Part shown: one piece after another, positions 54,278 through 64,000 of the stretch | Position numbering within the stretch: position 1 is the stretch's first letter | Layout: each line of letters opens with the position of its first letter | DNA from: Eutreptiella sp. 'Long Island Sound 2002' | Taxonomy: Eukaryota > Euglenozoa > Euglenophyceae > Eutreptiales > Eutreptiaceae | Direction of reading: 5' to 3' | Assembly (NCBI GenBank): GCA_964036045.1 | Contig: OZ038379.1 | Location: 111,794,611-111,858,610 of the forward strand | DNA: 64,000 nt | Translations under genes and position numbers: made by a program | The notes under the pieces: generated by a model | Seen by the model: the letters and a program-made list of their open reading frames with translations, nothing else | Database searches by the model: none | Told to the model about the DNA's origin: nothing

Positions 54278-57200
54278 GGGGGTTCACCCGCCCCCGACAC
54301 CCACCAGGCCAAGAAGACCAAGACAGGTCAGGGGGCCCGCCAACGCGCCCGCCAGCAGGGCGCGACGCCCCGACCAGGGCCTGGGTCCAGCCACACCGCA
54401 CCAACCCACGCCCAGACCCTCGGGGCACACCAACAACACCGCCACCGCCAGCGCCCACCACCACCACCGTACCGCAGCACCCGAACCCTGCAGCCCAGTC
54501 AGCCACAACCGCCCACAGGCGTCCACACCATGCCAGGACCACCATACGCGCAGAGCCAGGGGACATGGCACCACCAACACCACCATCACGCCCCCGTCCC
54601 TCCCAACCCCTACCCCCTAATGCCCCCATGCTACAGCGACCCCCACCAGCTACATCCCCACCACGCCCCAGCACAACCAGGCCCCACAAACCACCCACCC
54701 CACATAGCGCACATCACCGCACCACACCATCACGTATTCCACCACCACCAGCCCCTGCCACCACACCCACCAACGCCGGGGAACCACACTCAACCAGCGC
54801 ACCCTCAACACCACCACCACGCGGTCCAGCACCACCCGCCGCCCCCGCTACACGGGCCACGACACACGAGCCACGGTACACCCCCATGGACCCGCGAGGA
54901 GCCGCGCACGCACACCAGCAACACCAGGGCCTAGTAGGAGCGCCCCACCACCACCAGCAGCCCCCCCACCCACACTCCATACCAGCAAGCACCATCCTCC
55001 AGCAGCCACCCATTACATACAGACCACAGCCCCACCCGGACGCTCATGCGGCCGCCTCCCACCCACACCCCAGCACCACAACCAGTCAAGAACCGCAACG
55101 GCCGCACGGCGCGCACACGCAACATTCACAGGACCCACAGGGACGCCCAGACCCCCAGCCAGCACAACACCCACCCCCGCCCCCCCCACCACCAACAGCG
55201 CCACCCCCACACCACCCCCCGCTCCCCCCCCCCGAGACCAGGCCACGGACGCAACACGCGGCAGCCAGCACCAGCCAATTGACGTCGATACCCCCGCCGA
55301 CACACGCCACCGCGAATCCCCCCTCCCGCGACCGCCACAAGAGACCCCATCACCGGACCCCACGCGCGACAACGACGACCACCCCCCCCAACCCACACCA
55401 CCCCCCCCATCACAACCCGCACCACCAGCCGCCGCACCGGCCGAACCCTACGCCCTGAACAACCCCGCAGCGGTACGGCAGCACCTCCGGGGACTCAGAG
55501 AACCCGAAGTCGTGCTGTGCCTCCGCACCTCCGGCACAAGCACTCGCATCCGGGCGGCCACCCTGGTCCAGGCGGCCACCCTGGGGGAAGGCGTCAGAGA
55601 CTTCCTCTTCGACGCCCTCCTCCACGTCGCCCGACACGACCGCCCCCCACACGCCACCCCCGACGGCGAGAGCCCGCCCCGCACGGGGAGCCGGATCTGG
55701 GTGCCCCCCATCGACTGGGGGCGACTGGGGGCGGGTGGACAACAAGGGCGGCACCCGCTACCACGAGCCCGACATGGCCCACCCCCCACCCGGCGCCAAC
55801 CCCGACAACACCACAGAGTGGGAGCGGGAAACATGGGTAGCCCGGATGGCCTCCCTGAGCAACTTCCGGCACCATGTCCCGGGGGACATCCCCACCCCCG
55901 ACGAGCAGCAGCCAGCCCCCTCCACGTACATGACCCTCATGTACAATCTGCACTACACCCTCTCCACCACCCACTACCACGCACCCACCGGATAGTACAG
56001 GCACCGACTCCCTCCTCCCAGCCAACTACACCCCCCCCACACACAAACCAGGCCCCGACACGTACGCCAGGGGGGACGACCCGGACGACCCCCACATCTG
56101 GGGCACGTGGGAACGCAAATCCCTGGACACGCTGCTCTCCATCCGCAGCAGCCGCCAGGGCCTTGGTAAAGGGATGTAATGCCTCGCCAAGTGGACCCAA
56201 CGGACCTGAGTGATCCCCACGGACCGATGGGTGTGGGTGGTCACGCTGCGCCCCCAGCAGAGGGAAGCCCCCCCAAACCGCAGGGGACCCACCCCCCCAC
56301 GCCTCACCACCCTACAGCTCTGCCCATACATGGTGGCAGCCCGCCTCATGACGCTGCTGTGGCCGGGCTCAGACACCCCCACCCAAAACTACCCCCACCT
56401 CACAGAGGAGGACATGCCCGGCATCCAGCGATGCTTCTTCCAGACCCTCGACTACCGGTCGGTAACCCACGTGCCCGCGCAACCGAGACAACGCCGCCGC
56501 ACCAGCACCAGCACGGACAGATCACCAGGGAAAACGCGCGCACACGCCCGGTGCCCGAACCTGCACACTCGTTCTCGCTACTTACAGGACCCAGCATCGT
56601 ACGCCCGCCCCCGAAGCCCAGGACCCTCCGCCGTCTCCCACAGCCCTCTCCTCTGCCTCCGACTCCATGACCTCCACCATCACGACCACCTCATCAACCA
56701 CCACCACCACGTCCTCATCCAGCACTCCACCCCCCAGGCCGCAGGGGACCACTCCCAAACGGGCCCCCAAGCCCGCCCCCACCGCGAGCAACCCCATCGC
56801 CGCCAAGGCCCACGCCCCGACGAGGCCCACACCGCGACCCAGCCGAAACCCAAGACCGCCGCCAAACAGCCACCCAAACCCATCAACGCGCCACGACCGC
56901 AACCGGCAGCTAAGCCCAAACCCAAGTCAAAACCCGGCGCCACGACGGCAGCGCGAGCCGGGCCCCCCGAGGACGTCCTCTATGACATTCGGCCCCAGTC
57001 TTCCCAGGCCCGGAGGCAGCGGCGCCCAGCACAGCGCACCCCCACTGTAACCGACGCCGCCCCCACCACCTTCGCAGCGGAGCGTGCCGCGGCCGAAGCA
57101 CGACGCACCTCGTCCCGCCACCTCTCAAAGCCCGCACCCCAGGCCCACGGACCGCCCCCGACCAGGCCAGAACGACGCCATGATCCGCCAGCAGCGTCCC

Positions 57201-57920
57201 CGCCCCCCTACCAACCCCCAATGACAGCCCACATGCAGCGCATGCCCCACTACCGCCGCCGCCACGAGTCCCCCCCCAACCCCGAGGCGGAGACCGTGCG
57301 CGCACACCCGCCAGTCCACATCCGCGCGGGCCCCCACTCCCCGCGCACCCCCACAGAACAGGACTACGAGGAATCCCCCAGGCCCGCCACCACCACCGGT
57401 CCCCACGACCCCGTCACACCCACCCACGCCCACTCCTCCGCCCAGGACCGCAGGCCCGCCGAGGGACAATGGTGGCAGCGCTGGACCCACACGCAGCTCT
57501 GGGAGCTGCGAAAGTGGGCCCGGGGAGAGCCCTCCCTCGAAGGCCTGGTCCATCGGCCCCGCAAGGGGTCGGTGGAGAACTGCTGCCTCCGGCCGGCGGG
57601 GGGGGTGGATGCCGCAGCCCGCATGGGAAGCCATGCTGGCCGATGCGCTCCAACCCCTGGGAGTCCACCCCCGCAACCTCCCCGCGCCCCAGGACCACCC
57701 GTATGTCCTTAGGCGCCTGCAGGAGACCCTCCAGGAGACACAGCGAGACGGCATCCGCCTGTGGGACATCACCCAAAGCCCAGCCCCGCACAAACACACC
57801 CCCTCAACACCCCACAAGCGTCGGCGCACTGACACCGGCGGCACTCACAGCACCCCAGGAGCCCTGCGCACCACACAACACGACGCGCCTGACCCCCCGA
57901 CCAGCGGCGCCACCACCTAA
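54278..57920 (+). pseudogene. Third LINE ORF: Pro/His/Thr-rich protein, unknown function
   Basis: Low-complexity N-terminal part (54.3-55.4 kb, with a Met-Pro-Gly-Pro-Pro-Tyr-Ala-Gln frame from 54,530) leads into a structured segment at about 55,440-55,715 (Ala-Val-Arg-Gln-His-Leu-Arg-Gly-Leu-Arg). A 10-bp tandem duplication, GACTGGGGGC at 55,713 and 55,723, coincides with a frame change. The next segment (55,735-55,995) has Glu-Trp-Glu-Arg-Glu-Thr-Trp-Val-Ala-Arg-Met. Frame 56,210-57,712 contains Arg-Trp-Val-Trp-Val-Val-Thr-Leu-Arg-Pro near 56,220 and a basic Lys/Pro/Ala linker. At an 8-base G run (57,598-57,605) it moves to a last frame ending at 57,920 with a basic Lys-Arg-Arg-Arg motif. 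No known domain is recognised. Confidence 0.5.
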
Positions 57921-58470
57921 CCCCGTTACCCAGCAAACCACCACCACGGGGCGCCACGCCAGGCCCCTCCCAGAAGTCACCAAACAAACCGGACGCCGAA
58001 GGACGCCAACGCACACGACAACGGGCACCACTACGCCCAAAGGCACCGAACCCAGGCCCGCTACCGTCGCAACCGCCTAACCGAGCCAAAACCCAAACAC
58101 AAATCAAACCCCAGCCGCACCCCGAAACCGCTAACCCTTGACTCCTAACCAGGCCCGCCGAGGGAACAACGTAACCACAGCCCACACCCACAGCCCACAC
58201 AGCCGCCTAACAAGCCAGCTCCAGAAGCAAAGGGACACCTCACCAAACCCACCCTGACCCAAGCCCGTGTACATCAGGACGCGCGAGCCGTACCCCTGGG
58301 GCGCGACCGCCGCCACAGCACCGACGACACACGCCAGAGGACACAACACTGTCGCACCGCCGCACCAGCTGCCCGTGCCTGTGCCTGCAGTGTACGCGCG
58401 CCCCTGTTTTTCCTTTTCTTTCAAAAAAAAAAAAACAAAAAAAAACAAAAAAAAACAACTGAAAATTAGG
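57921..58470 (+). other. LINE 3' untranslated region with A-rich tail
   Basis: No frame of note. It ends in CTTTCA13CA9CA9C-type sequence (58,421-58,460), the A-rich 3' end expected of many LINEs. A poly-G run and the 65-bp minisatellite follow, so the element 3' boundary is near 58,470. Confidence 0.7.
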
Positions 58471-58494
58471 GGGGGGAGGAAGAGGGACACAACC

Positions 58495-58700
58495 ACCCAT
58501 GGCACACGCGCACCGCACACAGCGCGCACACCGGTGAACGGGAGCCAAGTGGCCCAGGAAACCGCACACACAACACAACACACCGAGCGAGCACACCGGT
58601 GAACAGGAGCCAAGTGGCCCAGGACACCGCAGACGCAACACAGCAAACCGCGTGGGCACACCGGTGAACAGGAGCCAAACAGCCCAGGACACTGCACACA
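58495..58700. repeat. Three more units of the 65-bp minisatellite family
   Basis: CACACCGGTGAACAGGAGCC recurs three times with CAAGTGGCCCAGGAcaccgc-type continuations, in the same orientation as the 37.4-39.7 kb array. The variant CCAAGTGGCCCAGG is closest to the degenerate left-end and right-end units of that array. Confidence 0.88.
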
Positions 58701-59277
58701 CGTAGGGCGGCCGAGGGACAGGAAAGAACCAATACCCCATGGGTCGGACGCACTGGGGCGACCCAGCCGACCCACCGGGCCAGTAGCAGGAGCGGTACTC
58801 CAAGGTCACCGGTCCGAGCCCGGCCAGGCTGGATCGGGGACCATGGCAAACGTCACCCGGAGCCATGGAAGCAACCGGTGACAGGCGAGCCGGTACACAG
58901 TCCAGGAGGGGGTCACCTGCCAGACAGAGTGGCTCCGCAACTCAAACCACAAGGGTGAGGCGGTCGTACCGTAGACTAGCGGGAGCAATACCCCTTGTGG
59001 TGAGAGATACTCCACACGGCTGGGCAGCCCCCAGAGCTGCCGCCCAAAGGAGGGGGCATGTGGCCCTACCCATGGACACATGTGGGGACACCCTCCCACC
59101 TGGGACACATGGACCGGGTGGCCGCGACAATGCCTTCCCAAGCACATGCGGGAGCGGCCCAAGAGGCACCTGACATAGGGCAGTGGGAGGGACAGGACGT
59201 CCCCCTGGTAAGACCTTCTTCCTGCAACGTCAAAGGAGGCATCCCGAGCTCCCGAAGATACCTACCTACCTCAGCTG
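58701..59277 (+). repeat. Possible short interspersed element ending in (TACC)n
   Basis: About 580 bp of mixed GC sequence with no gene, ending GATACCTACCTACCTC at 59,261-59,276. The tetranucleotide tail parallels the X-family tails and the (GGTA)n run at 3,661. Only one copy is in the window, so calling it an element is inference. Confidence 0.4.
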
Positions 59278-59338
59278 GCGGTCCGCATCCCGCCACCAAC
59301 GCGGCAGCAGACGTTGATCTGGGTCTTGCGTCGAGGGC

Positions 59339-59590
59339 CTATGTGCTCGACGTCGGCCTCTCTGTCCTCCCTTTCCTCTTGTGGTCCAGGGCAACCTCCA
59401 CTAAGGGCATCATCCACTCAACCTCCGGGTCCGCCGCGTCTCCGTGCCCGCCCCTGTGCCTCCGGCATCTCCTCCATCCGTCCCCGACCGCTGCCCTCCG
59501 GTGTCGAAACATCAAGCCCACACATCTTGCGAGCCTTGCAGCAGCCCCCCTCAACGCCCGCCTGTGCCTGCTTTCCCGTCCTTCTTTCAC
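59339..59590 (-). pseudogene. Minus-strand Arg/Ala-rich frame, probable end of an ORF1-like protein
   Basis: 83 codons with Met-Phe-Arg-His-Arg-Arg and a basic end (Asp-His-Lys-Arg-Lys-Gly-Arg). It lies downstream, in transcription sense, of the larger minus-strand frame at 61,028-59,682, so it may be its continuation in another phase. No domain is recognised. Confidence 0.3.
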
Positions 59591-59681
59591 TCCTCGTGGG
59601 CCGTGCTCTTCATCTTGTCGCCCTGTACGGATCTCCCCCCCTCTGCCCTGCGCCGCGCCATTGCCTTGTTCCCTGCCCTCT

Positions 59682-61028
59682 TCAGTACCCCCCGTCTCTC
59701 TGCAGCAGCTTCGTCAGCATCTGAAGCCTGGGCCTCCCCCCTCCTCTCCTGAGACCATCCAGGTCTACCCCCGGGAGCGCCCCCCCCCAGCATCCTCCTC
59801 CACCTGTCTTCCGCCATCTCCCGCCCCCTGTTCTGCGGCTTCCCGCCCTGTAGACCAGGTCGCGGAACCAGTGTGTCCCAGGCCGCTCCCGTCCCCCTCT
59901 CGTCCTCCTTGCCCACTTCACGTAGCAGAACAACTCCGCCACCTCCCCCGCCCTCCACCCCCGGACAATCTCCTGCTCCCTTTGCGCAGGATGCCGCGCA
60001 AAAAGCCGCAGCAGCGGCGACGCCGAACGCCAGTCCGTCGGCGTTGGCTCTGGTCCGGGGCTGGCGGGCCGCGGCGCCCCTGTTGCGCCCCCTGCTCCCC
60101 GCTCCTCCAGTCGGCGCTGCTTTCGCCCCGCATGCACACCGTTGTCTCCTTCCTCTCTTGCCCTCTTCTCCGACGGCACCCGTCCCTCCCTATCCGTGAG
60201 GGGGTTGTCCCTCCCTGGGTCCGGGATGAGGCGGTGCCCCTCGCGGGCCACCTCCGCCTCCTCCTCCCTCACCCTACGTTCCCGCTCCGCCACTTCCTCT
60301 AGCCTCGCTGCGTCGCCCCTGATCCTCTTCCAGGCCCACTTGTGCACCTCCCTCTCTGCCTCTGGCGGGATACCCGGCTGCCGGAACGGCTGCAGCGGGG
60401 GGCAACTCTCTGTCCCCTCGTCCCCTGCGCCTGCTCCTCTTGCCATTCGCTGTCCCGCTTTTCCCTTTCCACCCTCTGCAGCCTCCTCTGAACATCTGCC
60501 CATGCGCGCTGCAGCTTCGCGACTGCCTGCACCTCTCCTCTCCCCGGGGTGCCCTGTGGCCTTGCCTGCGCCTCTGTTGCCCCGGCTGCCTCCTCCATCG
60601 TCTGTGCCCCCCTCCCCTGCAGCCTCCTCCCCCCCTCCCCTACCGCCTCCCATGCCCTTCTGAGCTCCTCCCCCTTTCCTCCCTGCGCCTCCCACGTCGC
60701 GCTGACTGCCTGCGGGTGCTGCTACATGGGTGCCGGCGGCAGTGTACCCGGTCACATTGGTGGTGGGGGGGGTACACCGGCATGACCGCTGGGTACTGTG
60801 GTGGGGGAAACGGTGGGATGACACCTCCCCAGGACCTGCCTGCTCCCTTCCCCTGGTACACCAGTGCCCCAATATACCCTCCTCCATCCATCCTCCCTTG
60901 TCCCGTGCCTCCTGCTCCTGGCTGCCCGACGTTCCCCTGTTCCTTGGCTCCTGCTCCTCGCTACCCTGCCTTAGCCTGTCCCTTGTGCCCACCCTTCCGC
61001 TGCCGCGCTCCGTGCCCCTCCCCCGCAC
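59682..61028 (-). CDS. Minus-strand 448-codon gag/ORF1-like frame, unknown function
   Basis: Gly/Arg/Glu-rich N-terminal half, then a charged helical stretch with Lys-Trp-Ala-Trp-Lys-Arg-Ile-Arg and Glu-Arg-Glu-Arg-Arg-Val-Arg-Glu-Glu-Glu-Ala-Glu-Val (about 60,330-60,250). A more structured end follows: Arg-Leu-Phe-Ala-Arg-His, Val-Ala-Glu-Leu-Phe-Cys-Tyr-Val-Lys-Trp-Ala and a C-terminal Met-Leu-Thr-Lys-Leu-Leu-Gln-Arg. The plus strand in the same span is Pro/Ser/Leu-rich, typical of an antisense shadow. Basic, coiled-coil-prone composition fits a retroelement structural protein (inference). No enzyme motif is seen. Confidence 0.45.
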   Translation of the reverse strand: MRGRGTERGSGRVGTRDRLRQGSEEQEPRNRGTSGSQEQEARDKGGWMEEGILGHWCTRGREQAGPGEVSSHRFPHHSTQRSCRCTPPTTNVTGYTAAGTHVAAPAGSQRDVGGAGRKGGGAQKGMGGGRGGGEEAAGEGGTDDGGGSRGNRGAGKATGHPGERRGAGSREAAARMGRCSEEAAEGGKGKAGQRMARGAGAGDEGTESCPPLQPFRQPGIPPEAEREVHKWAWKRIRGDAARLEEVAERERRVREEEAEVAREGHRLIPDPGRDNPLTDREGRVPSEKRAREEGDNGVHAGRKQRRLEERGAGGATGAPRPASPGPEPTPTDWRSASPLLRLFARHPAQREQEIVRGWRAGEVAELFCYVKWARRTRGGRERPGTHWFRDLVYRAGSRRTGGGRWRKTGGGGCWGGALPGVDLDGLRRGGGRPRLQMLTKLLQRDGGY

Positions 61029-62077
61029 CTTGTGGACCTTGCTTACCTTGCTTCGTGTGTCCGCCCTCCCCTTGGGGCCCTGTACCCCTCTCGCCCTGCA
61101 TCACTCCTTGCTGCTTCTGGCTCCCCTGTTCTCCTTCCAGCTGGCCGTGGTTGCCCGCCTTCGCACCGTCCCCCTCCCCTTGCCACCCCTGACCTTCCCC
61201 TGTCACCTGCCATTCTGGGTGTCCAGCGCTGCCTTCTCCGCGTGTCCCCGGCCCGCGCCGTCCAGCCTTCCCTTCCTCCCCCTGTGATCCTCCACTGGGC
61301 TGGCGGCTGCGCCGCATGCCTGCCCCATCTCTTTTTGCTTTGCCCTCAGCCCCTCCCCTCCCCACCACCATCTGGAGCTGGTAAGAGGTTTTTGGCTCGG
61401 GCGAGGGAGCCTGCCGACGACAGCGCTGGTGCTCCAGGTGCGCCAGCGCCTCGTACCGCGCCGTCTGCCGACGGTGTGCCTCTGTCTCCTCCTCCGCCCT
61501 CACCACTGCGCTAACCTGTGGAGGTGATCCTGGGGGTGGCTACCTAAATGACTGCTTGAAACGACTGCCAGGGCAGTGGCCACTGCTGCCCCTGTCTCCC
61601 GCCTTTCCCTCCAATCCCCCCCTGGTGACCTGTGGTCCTTCTGGCCCCTGCCGTGCCCACCTGTTCCCTCCCTCCTGTGCCCTGCCGCCCCTGTCCTCCT
61701 GTGCGCCCGCCTGTGCCTACGTGGCCTGTCACTCCTGTCCCTGGCCTCCCTTGCCCACCTTTGCCTTCCTCTTTCCTTAGCACAGCCGGGAGGATAGACT
61801 TCATGGCAGCCGCCCGAACGTAGAGTGTCGTGGGCTGCCTCTGGTCTTTGGCCAACACAATCCTCCCCGCCCCCTCTGCTTCCTCGGGCGACACCTCGAG
61901 GATGTCAGTGACCACCGATGCGCCTGGCCTGTCGCTCTCTGGCGCGTTGAACGGGTTCGCCCGCGGCCCCGTTGCCTTGGGCTCCTCCTGTTCCCTCCCC
62001 CTTCCTGCCAGCTCCTGCCGCCGCAACGGCCGATGTCCCAACCCTCGCCTCCTCCTGTCCGCCCCTGGCCCCCCCAC
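60961..62077 (-). pseudogene. Upstream minus-strand Gly/Gln/Arg-rich frames of the same putative ORF
   Basis: Two frames, 62,077-61,544 and 61,506-60,961, in different phases. The first has a structured segment (Ser-Val-Val-Thr-Asp-Ile-Leu-Glu-Val-Ser-Pro-Glu-Glu and Ala-Ala-Met-Lys-Ser-Ile-Leu-Pro-Ala-Val-Leu, about 61,915-61,790) followed by Gly/Thr/Gln repeats. The second begins Met-Val-Arg-Ala-Glu-Glu-Glu-Thr-Glu and becomes Gly/Glu/Lys-rich. They probably belong with the frame at 59,682-61,028 as a broken gag-like protein. Confidence 0.35.
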
Positions 62078-62600
62078 TCACCTGTCCTTGCTGCGACTGC
62101 CCCCTTCTGCCCGTGCCCTGCGGTTCTCTCGCCCGCCGGCTGCGCCGTCGCTGCAGTATCTGGGGTCCGGAGCAACAACAGCACCACGGACGATGCCGAG
62201 TGCATTGGTGAAGGGGACGGCGGGGGAGGGGCCGCCCGCATACGGGCCACCTGGACACGCAGCCTGACCAACCCCGGCCCCCCGAGTCCTCTCACCGCCT
62301 GCGACGGCGGCGTGGTGGTCGCCGCTGACGTTGAGCTGGACTTACACTCTGGCATGTGGGACATTGCTCTGCAGTACATGGCATCTTGTCCCTAGCCGTG
62401 CTGCAACCCCTCTCCCCTACGTCTGCCCTGCACGCCGCTTCCACTGGTTTGTGGCCCGCGCGCCCTTCGTGCTCACTTGAACTTCGGTCCCTGGCCTGCT
62501 GTCTTCACCGGCACCTTCGCCCCTGCTTCCTGTACTGCCCATAGTGTACCGCTGCCGTGCCCCATTCTTCTTCCCTCCGCCGCGTGAATCTCTCCCCCTG
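61544..62600. other. GC-rich flank of the minus-strand ORF
   Basis: Besides the minus-strand frame above, nothing else is supported up to about 62,600. Several competing open frames on both strands are composition-driven. No repeat unit is recognised. Confidence 0.3.
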
Positions 62601-62699
62601 GGCACGTACTTGACGGTCTTGTCCAGTCCGGGGCCTCTTGCCTTCTTTCCTCGCACCACGTTGCAAACTTGTGACTTGCGCTCCCGGGGTTGGCATCTT

Positions 62700-63950
62700 G
62701 TCAGCATCTCCTTCTGCTCTGCCCCGGAGGATCCAGGGTGGTGCGCCTGCTGCCCCTGGATGCTCCAGTCCGTTGAGCCTCCTTCTTGCAGCTCTCCTCC
62801 GTTCTATATGCCTCAGTACGGGGCTTTCGGCTTCTTGCCTTTCTTTGCAATACACACTTATCCGGTGGCTGGCGGCCCTGCACACTCCTACCTCTCGAGC
62901 CTTGGCTTGTGTCTCCAGTGGCTTTTGTGTCACCAGTTCTTCCCTTTCGTCCGGCCCCGGATGATCCAGTGCAGGGTTGTTCTCCTGGGCCCCCCGGACG
63001 TTTCAGCCCTGTGGGGAGCCTTCTCGCCGCCGGGCTTCGCCCCGGACGTACCAGCCTGTGGCGCCGGTCCGCGGGCCCCATGAATGGCCCCCTGAATGGA
63101 GATCGCCGTCTCGTCTCTCTGCTCTGTCCCAGACGCTCCTGTCCGAGGCTTCTTCCCTCTTCTACGCTCAAATCCCACGGCTCGCGTCCTTGCTTCCACT
63201 CTGGAACCGCTCCAGTTGTTTCATCCCAGCCGCCCGTCCCCTTTGGCAGGTACGCTGTGGTCTCCTCCTTTTTGTTGCGTCCGGGATGATCCAGTCCAGG
63301 GGCGTGCGCCTGCCTCAACCGGGCGCTCCTGCCCCAGGGGCCGCCCTTTTTCTTTTCTCCTCCGCCTGCCCCAGATGATCGGGTGCGGGGGCGCAGGTTC
63401 ACATCCCCTGGATGTTCCAGTCCAGGGGGCCGTTCCCTTGCCGCTTTGCTCCGTCCCGGACGCTCCAGCCTGGTGCTTCGCACCCCCCTCTGTCTCTGAT
63501 GGTCCAGTCCGAGCGGTGGGTGGCCCTTCTTTCTTGCTCCTCCCCTGACGGGCCGGCCTGGGGCGACCCGCCACTGGCCGGCTCGTTACTAGGCCCCTTT
63601 GTACTCTGCACTGGCTGACCGTGTCCGCACCGCCCTTTTGTCCCCTGCCCATCACGGTGCTCCCCACTGTTGTACTCATCCGTACGCCGGCTGTTGCCAC
63701 TCCTCTGCTCCTGCCTACCCTGCTCCTGTCCCCGGGCGACACTTGTCCCCTCCTGGCTGACCATTTTATTCTCTGTCCCCTTTCTTCTGCTGCCCTGCTG
63801 TTGCCTCTGCCTCCACCCTCAGCTCATCTCCCTCTCGATGGCATCTCCTGCTCTTCGTCGCAAAAGCCCCCCTTCCCCTGACGATCCTGTCTCTGCCAGT
63901 TTCCGCCCCGGATGATCCAATCCGCGCACGGTCCGTCTCTGTCGCGGCCA
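62700..63950. repeat. Dispersed short-motif repeat region (core CCCGGATGATCCAGTCCAGG)
   Basis: The core or close variants occur at about 62,724, 62,756, 62,956, 62,995, 63,045, 63,285, 63,374, 63,411, 63,459, 63,498, 63,546, 63,875 and 63,907. Measured spacing in the densest part is 37, 48, 39 and 48 bp. Intervening sequence is GC-rich and not clearly repeated. The minus strand is open for 260 codons (63,483-62,701), with recurring Pro-Gly and Ser-Ser-Gly-Ala-Gly elements that translate the motif. No gene is supported. Confidence 0.7.
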
Positions 63951-64000
63951 TGGCATGTGTCCTCATGCCGCCCCGCCTGCTTCCTCTGCCGGCCTCTTGC

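Larger units (their letters stand above)
44213..58470 (+). mobile_element. Large LINE-like (non-LTR) retrotransposon with three ORF regions
   Basis: Order: ORF1 region (44.2-48.0 kb), pol with endonuclease, RT, RNase H and CCHC finger (48.0-53.33 kb), a RING-like Cys/His cluster and C-terminal segment (53.5-54.28 kb), a proline-rich third ORF (54.3-57.92 kb), a 3' untranslated region and an A-rich tail (58,426-58,460). No LTRs are seen. A single frame runs from 44,835 to 51,110 and resumes from about 52,245 to 53,640, with seven in-frame stops. The left boundary is uncertain. At roughly 14 kb it is very long for a LINE, and an ORF downstream of pol is atypical. The left boundary and the unity of all parts are inferred. 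Confidence 0.7.

Noticed and set aside
43651-57712. Three plus-strand open frames of exactly 500 codons (43,651; 53,956; 56,210)
   Set aside because: The equal lengths look striking, but the frames have different contents, each mixes real and shadow coding, and the match is coincidence.
1-64000. tRNA or rRNA genes
   Set aside because: No B-box-like GGTTCGA with a matching acceptor stem and no conserved rRNA segment was noticed by eye; a dedicated scan was not possible.

Overview
The window is repeat-dominated eukaryotic nuclear DNA. The evidence is an LTR retrotransposon with a chromodomain, a non-LTR (LINE-type) retrotransposon with an A-rich tail, several long GC-rich minisatellites, and no recognisable operon, rRNA, tRNA or intact host gene. 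Composition swings sharply between GC-rich tandem repeats and AT-rich retrotransposon DNA. A large, repeat-rich algal or protist genome (dinoflagellate or green/streptophyte alga) fits best. That is inference from element types only; nothing here fixes the taxon.

Layout. 1-1.26 kb is a (TGCCCC)n hexanucleotide array. 1.26-3.66 kb holds plus-strand copies of a dispersed repeat, here called X, which ends in a (TTAC)n tail. 4.2-6.0 kb is a dimeric 62+65 bp minisatellite. 6.0-8.7 kb is low-complexity pyrimidine/GT-rich DNA followed by an AT-rich patch. 8.7-35.1 kb is a nested mosaic bounded by two X copies in opposite orientation, with their (TTAC)n tails facing inward. Inside it are a decayed Ty3/gypsy pol (element B, 9.16-13.06 kb) and a decayed unknown reading frame (13.5-14.1 and 27.8-30.4 kb). 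That frame is interrupted by a complete 13.6 kb Ty3/gypsy chromovirus (element A, 14,126-27,757). Element A has 2.4 and 2.8 kb LTRs, a 4-bp target-site duplication, primer-binding site, gag, protease, an unusual spacer domain, reverse transcriptase, RNase H, integrase and chromodomain.

36.0-37.4 kb is the most ordinary-looking sequence. 37.4-39.7 kb is a 65-bp minisatellite and 40.19-40.65 kb a 64-bp minisatellite. 40.7-42.5 kb is an A/C-rich stretch that looks like a decayed Thr/Asn-rich beta-repeat protein. About 44.2-58.47 kb is a very large LINE-like element: ORF1, then a pol frame with endonuclease, RT, RNase H and a CCHC finger, then a RING-like Cys/His cluster, then a third proline-rich ORF, then an A-rich tail. 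It is followed by more units of the same 65-bp minisatellite that lies upstream. 59.3-62.1 kb carries minus-strand, gag/ORF1-like low-complexity frames, and 62.6-63.95 kb a dispersed short-motif repeat.

The genes present belong to mobile elements, and almost all are broken. Element A keeps every catalytic motif but has frameshifts and stops. The LINE keeps its RT and RNase H residues across at least seven in-frame stops and several homopolymer-associated frame changes. The features most worth a second look are the inverted coiled-coil segment inside element A gag, the protease-RT spacer domain, the three-ORF LINE, and its apparent insertion next to its own flanking minisatellite.
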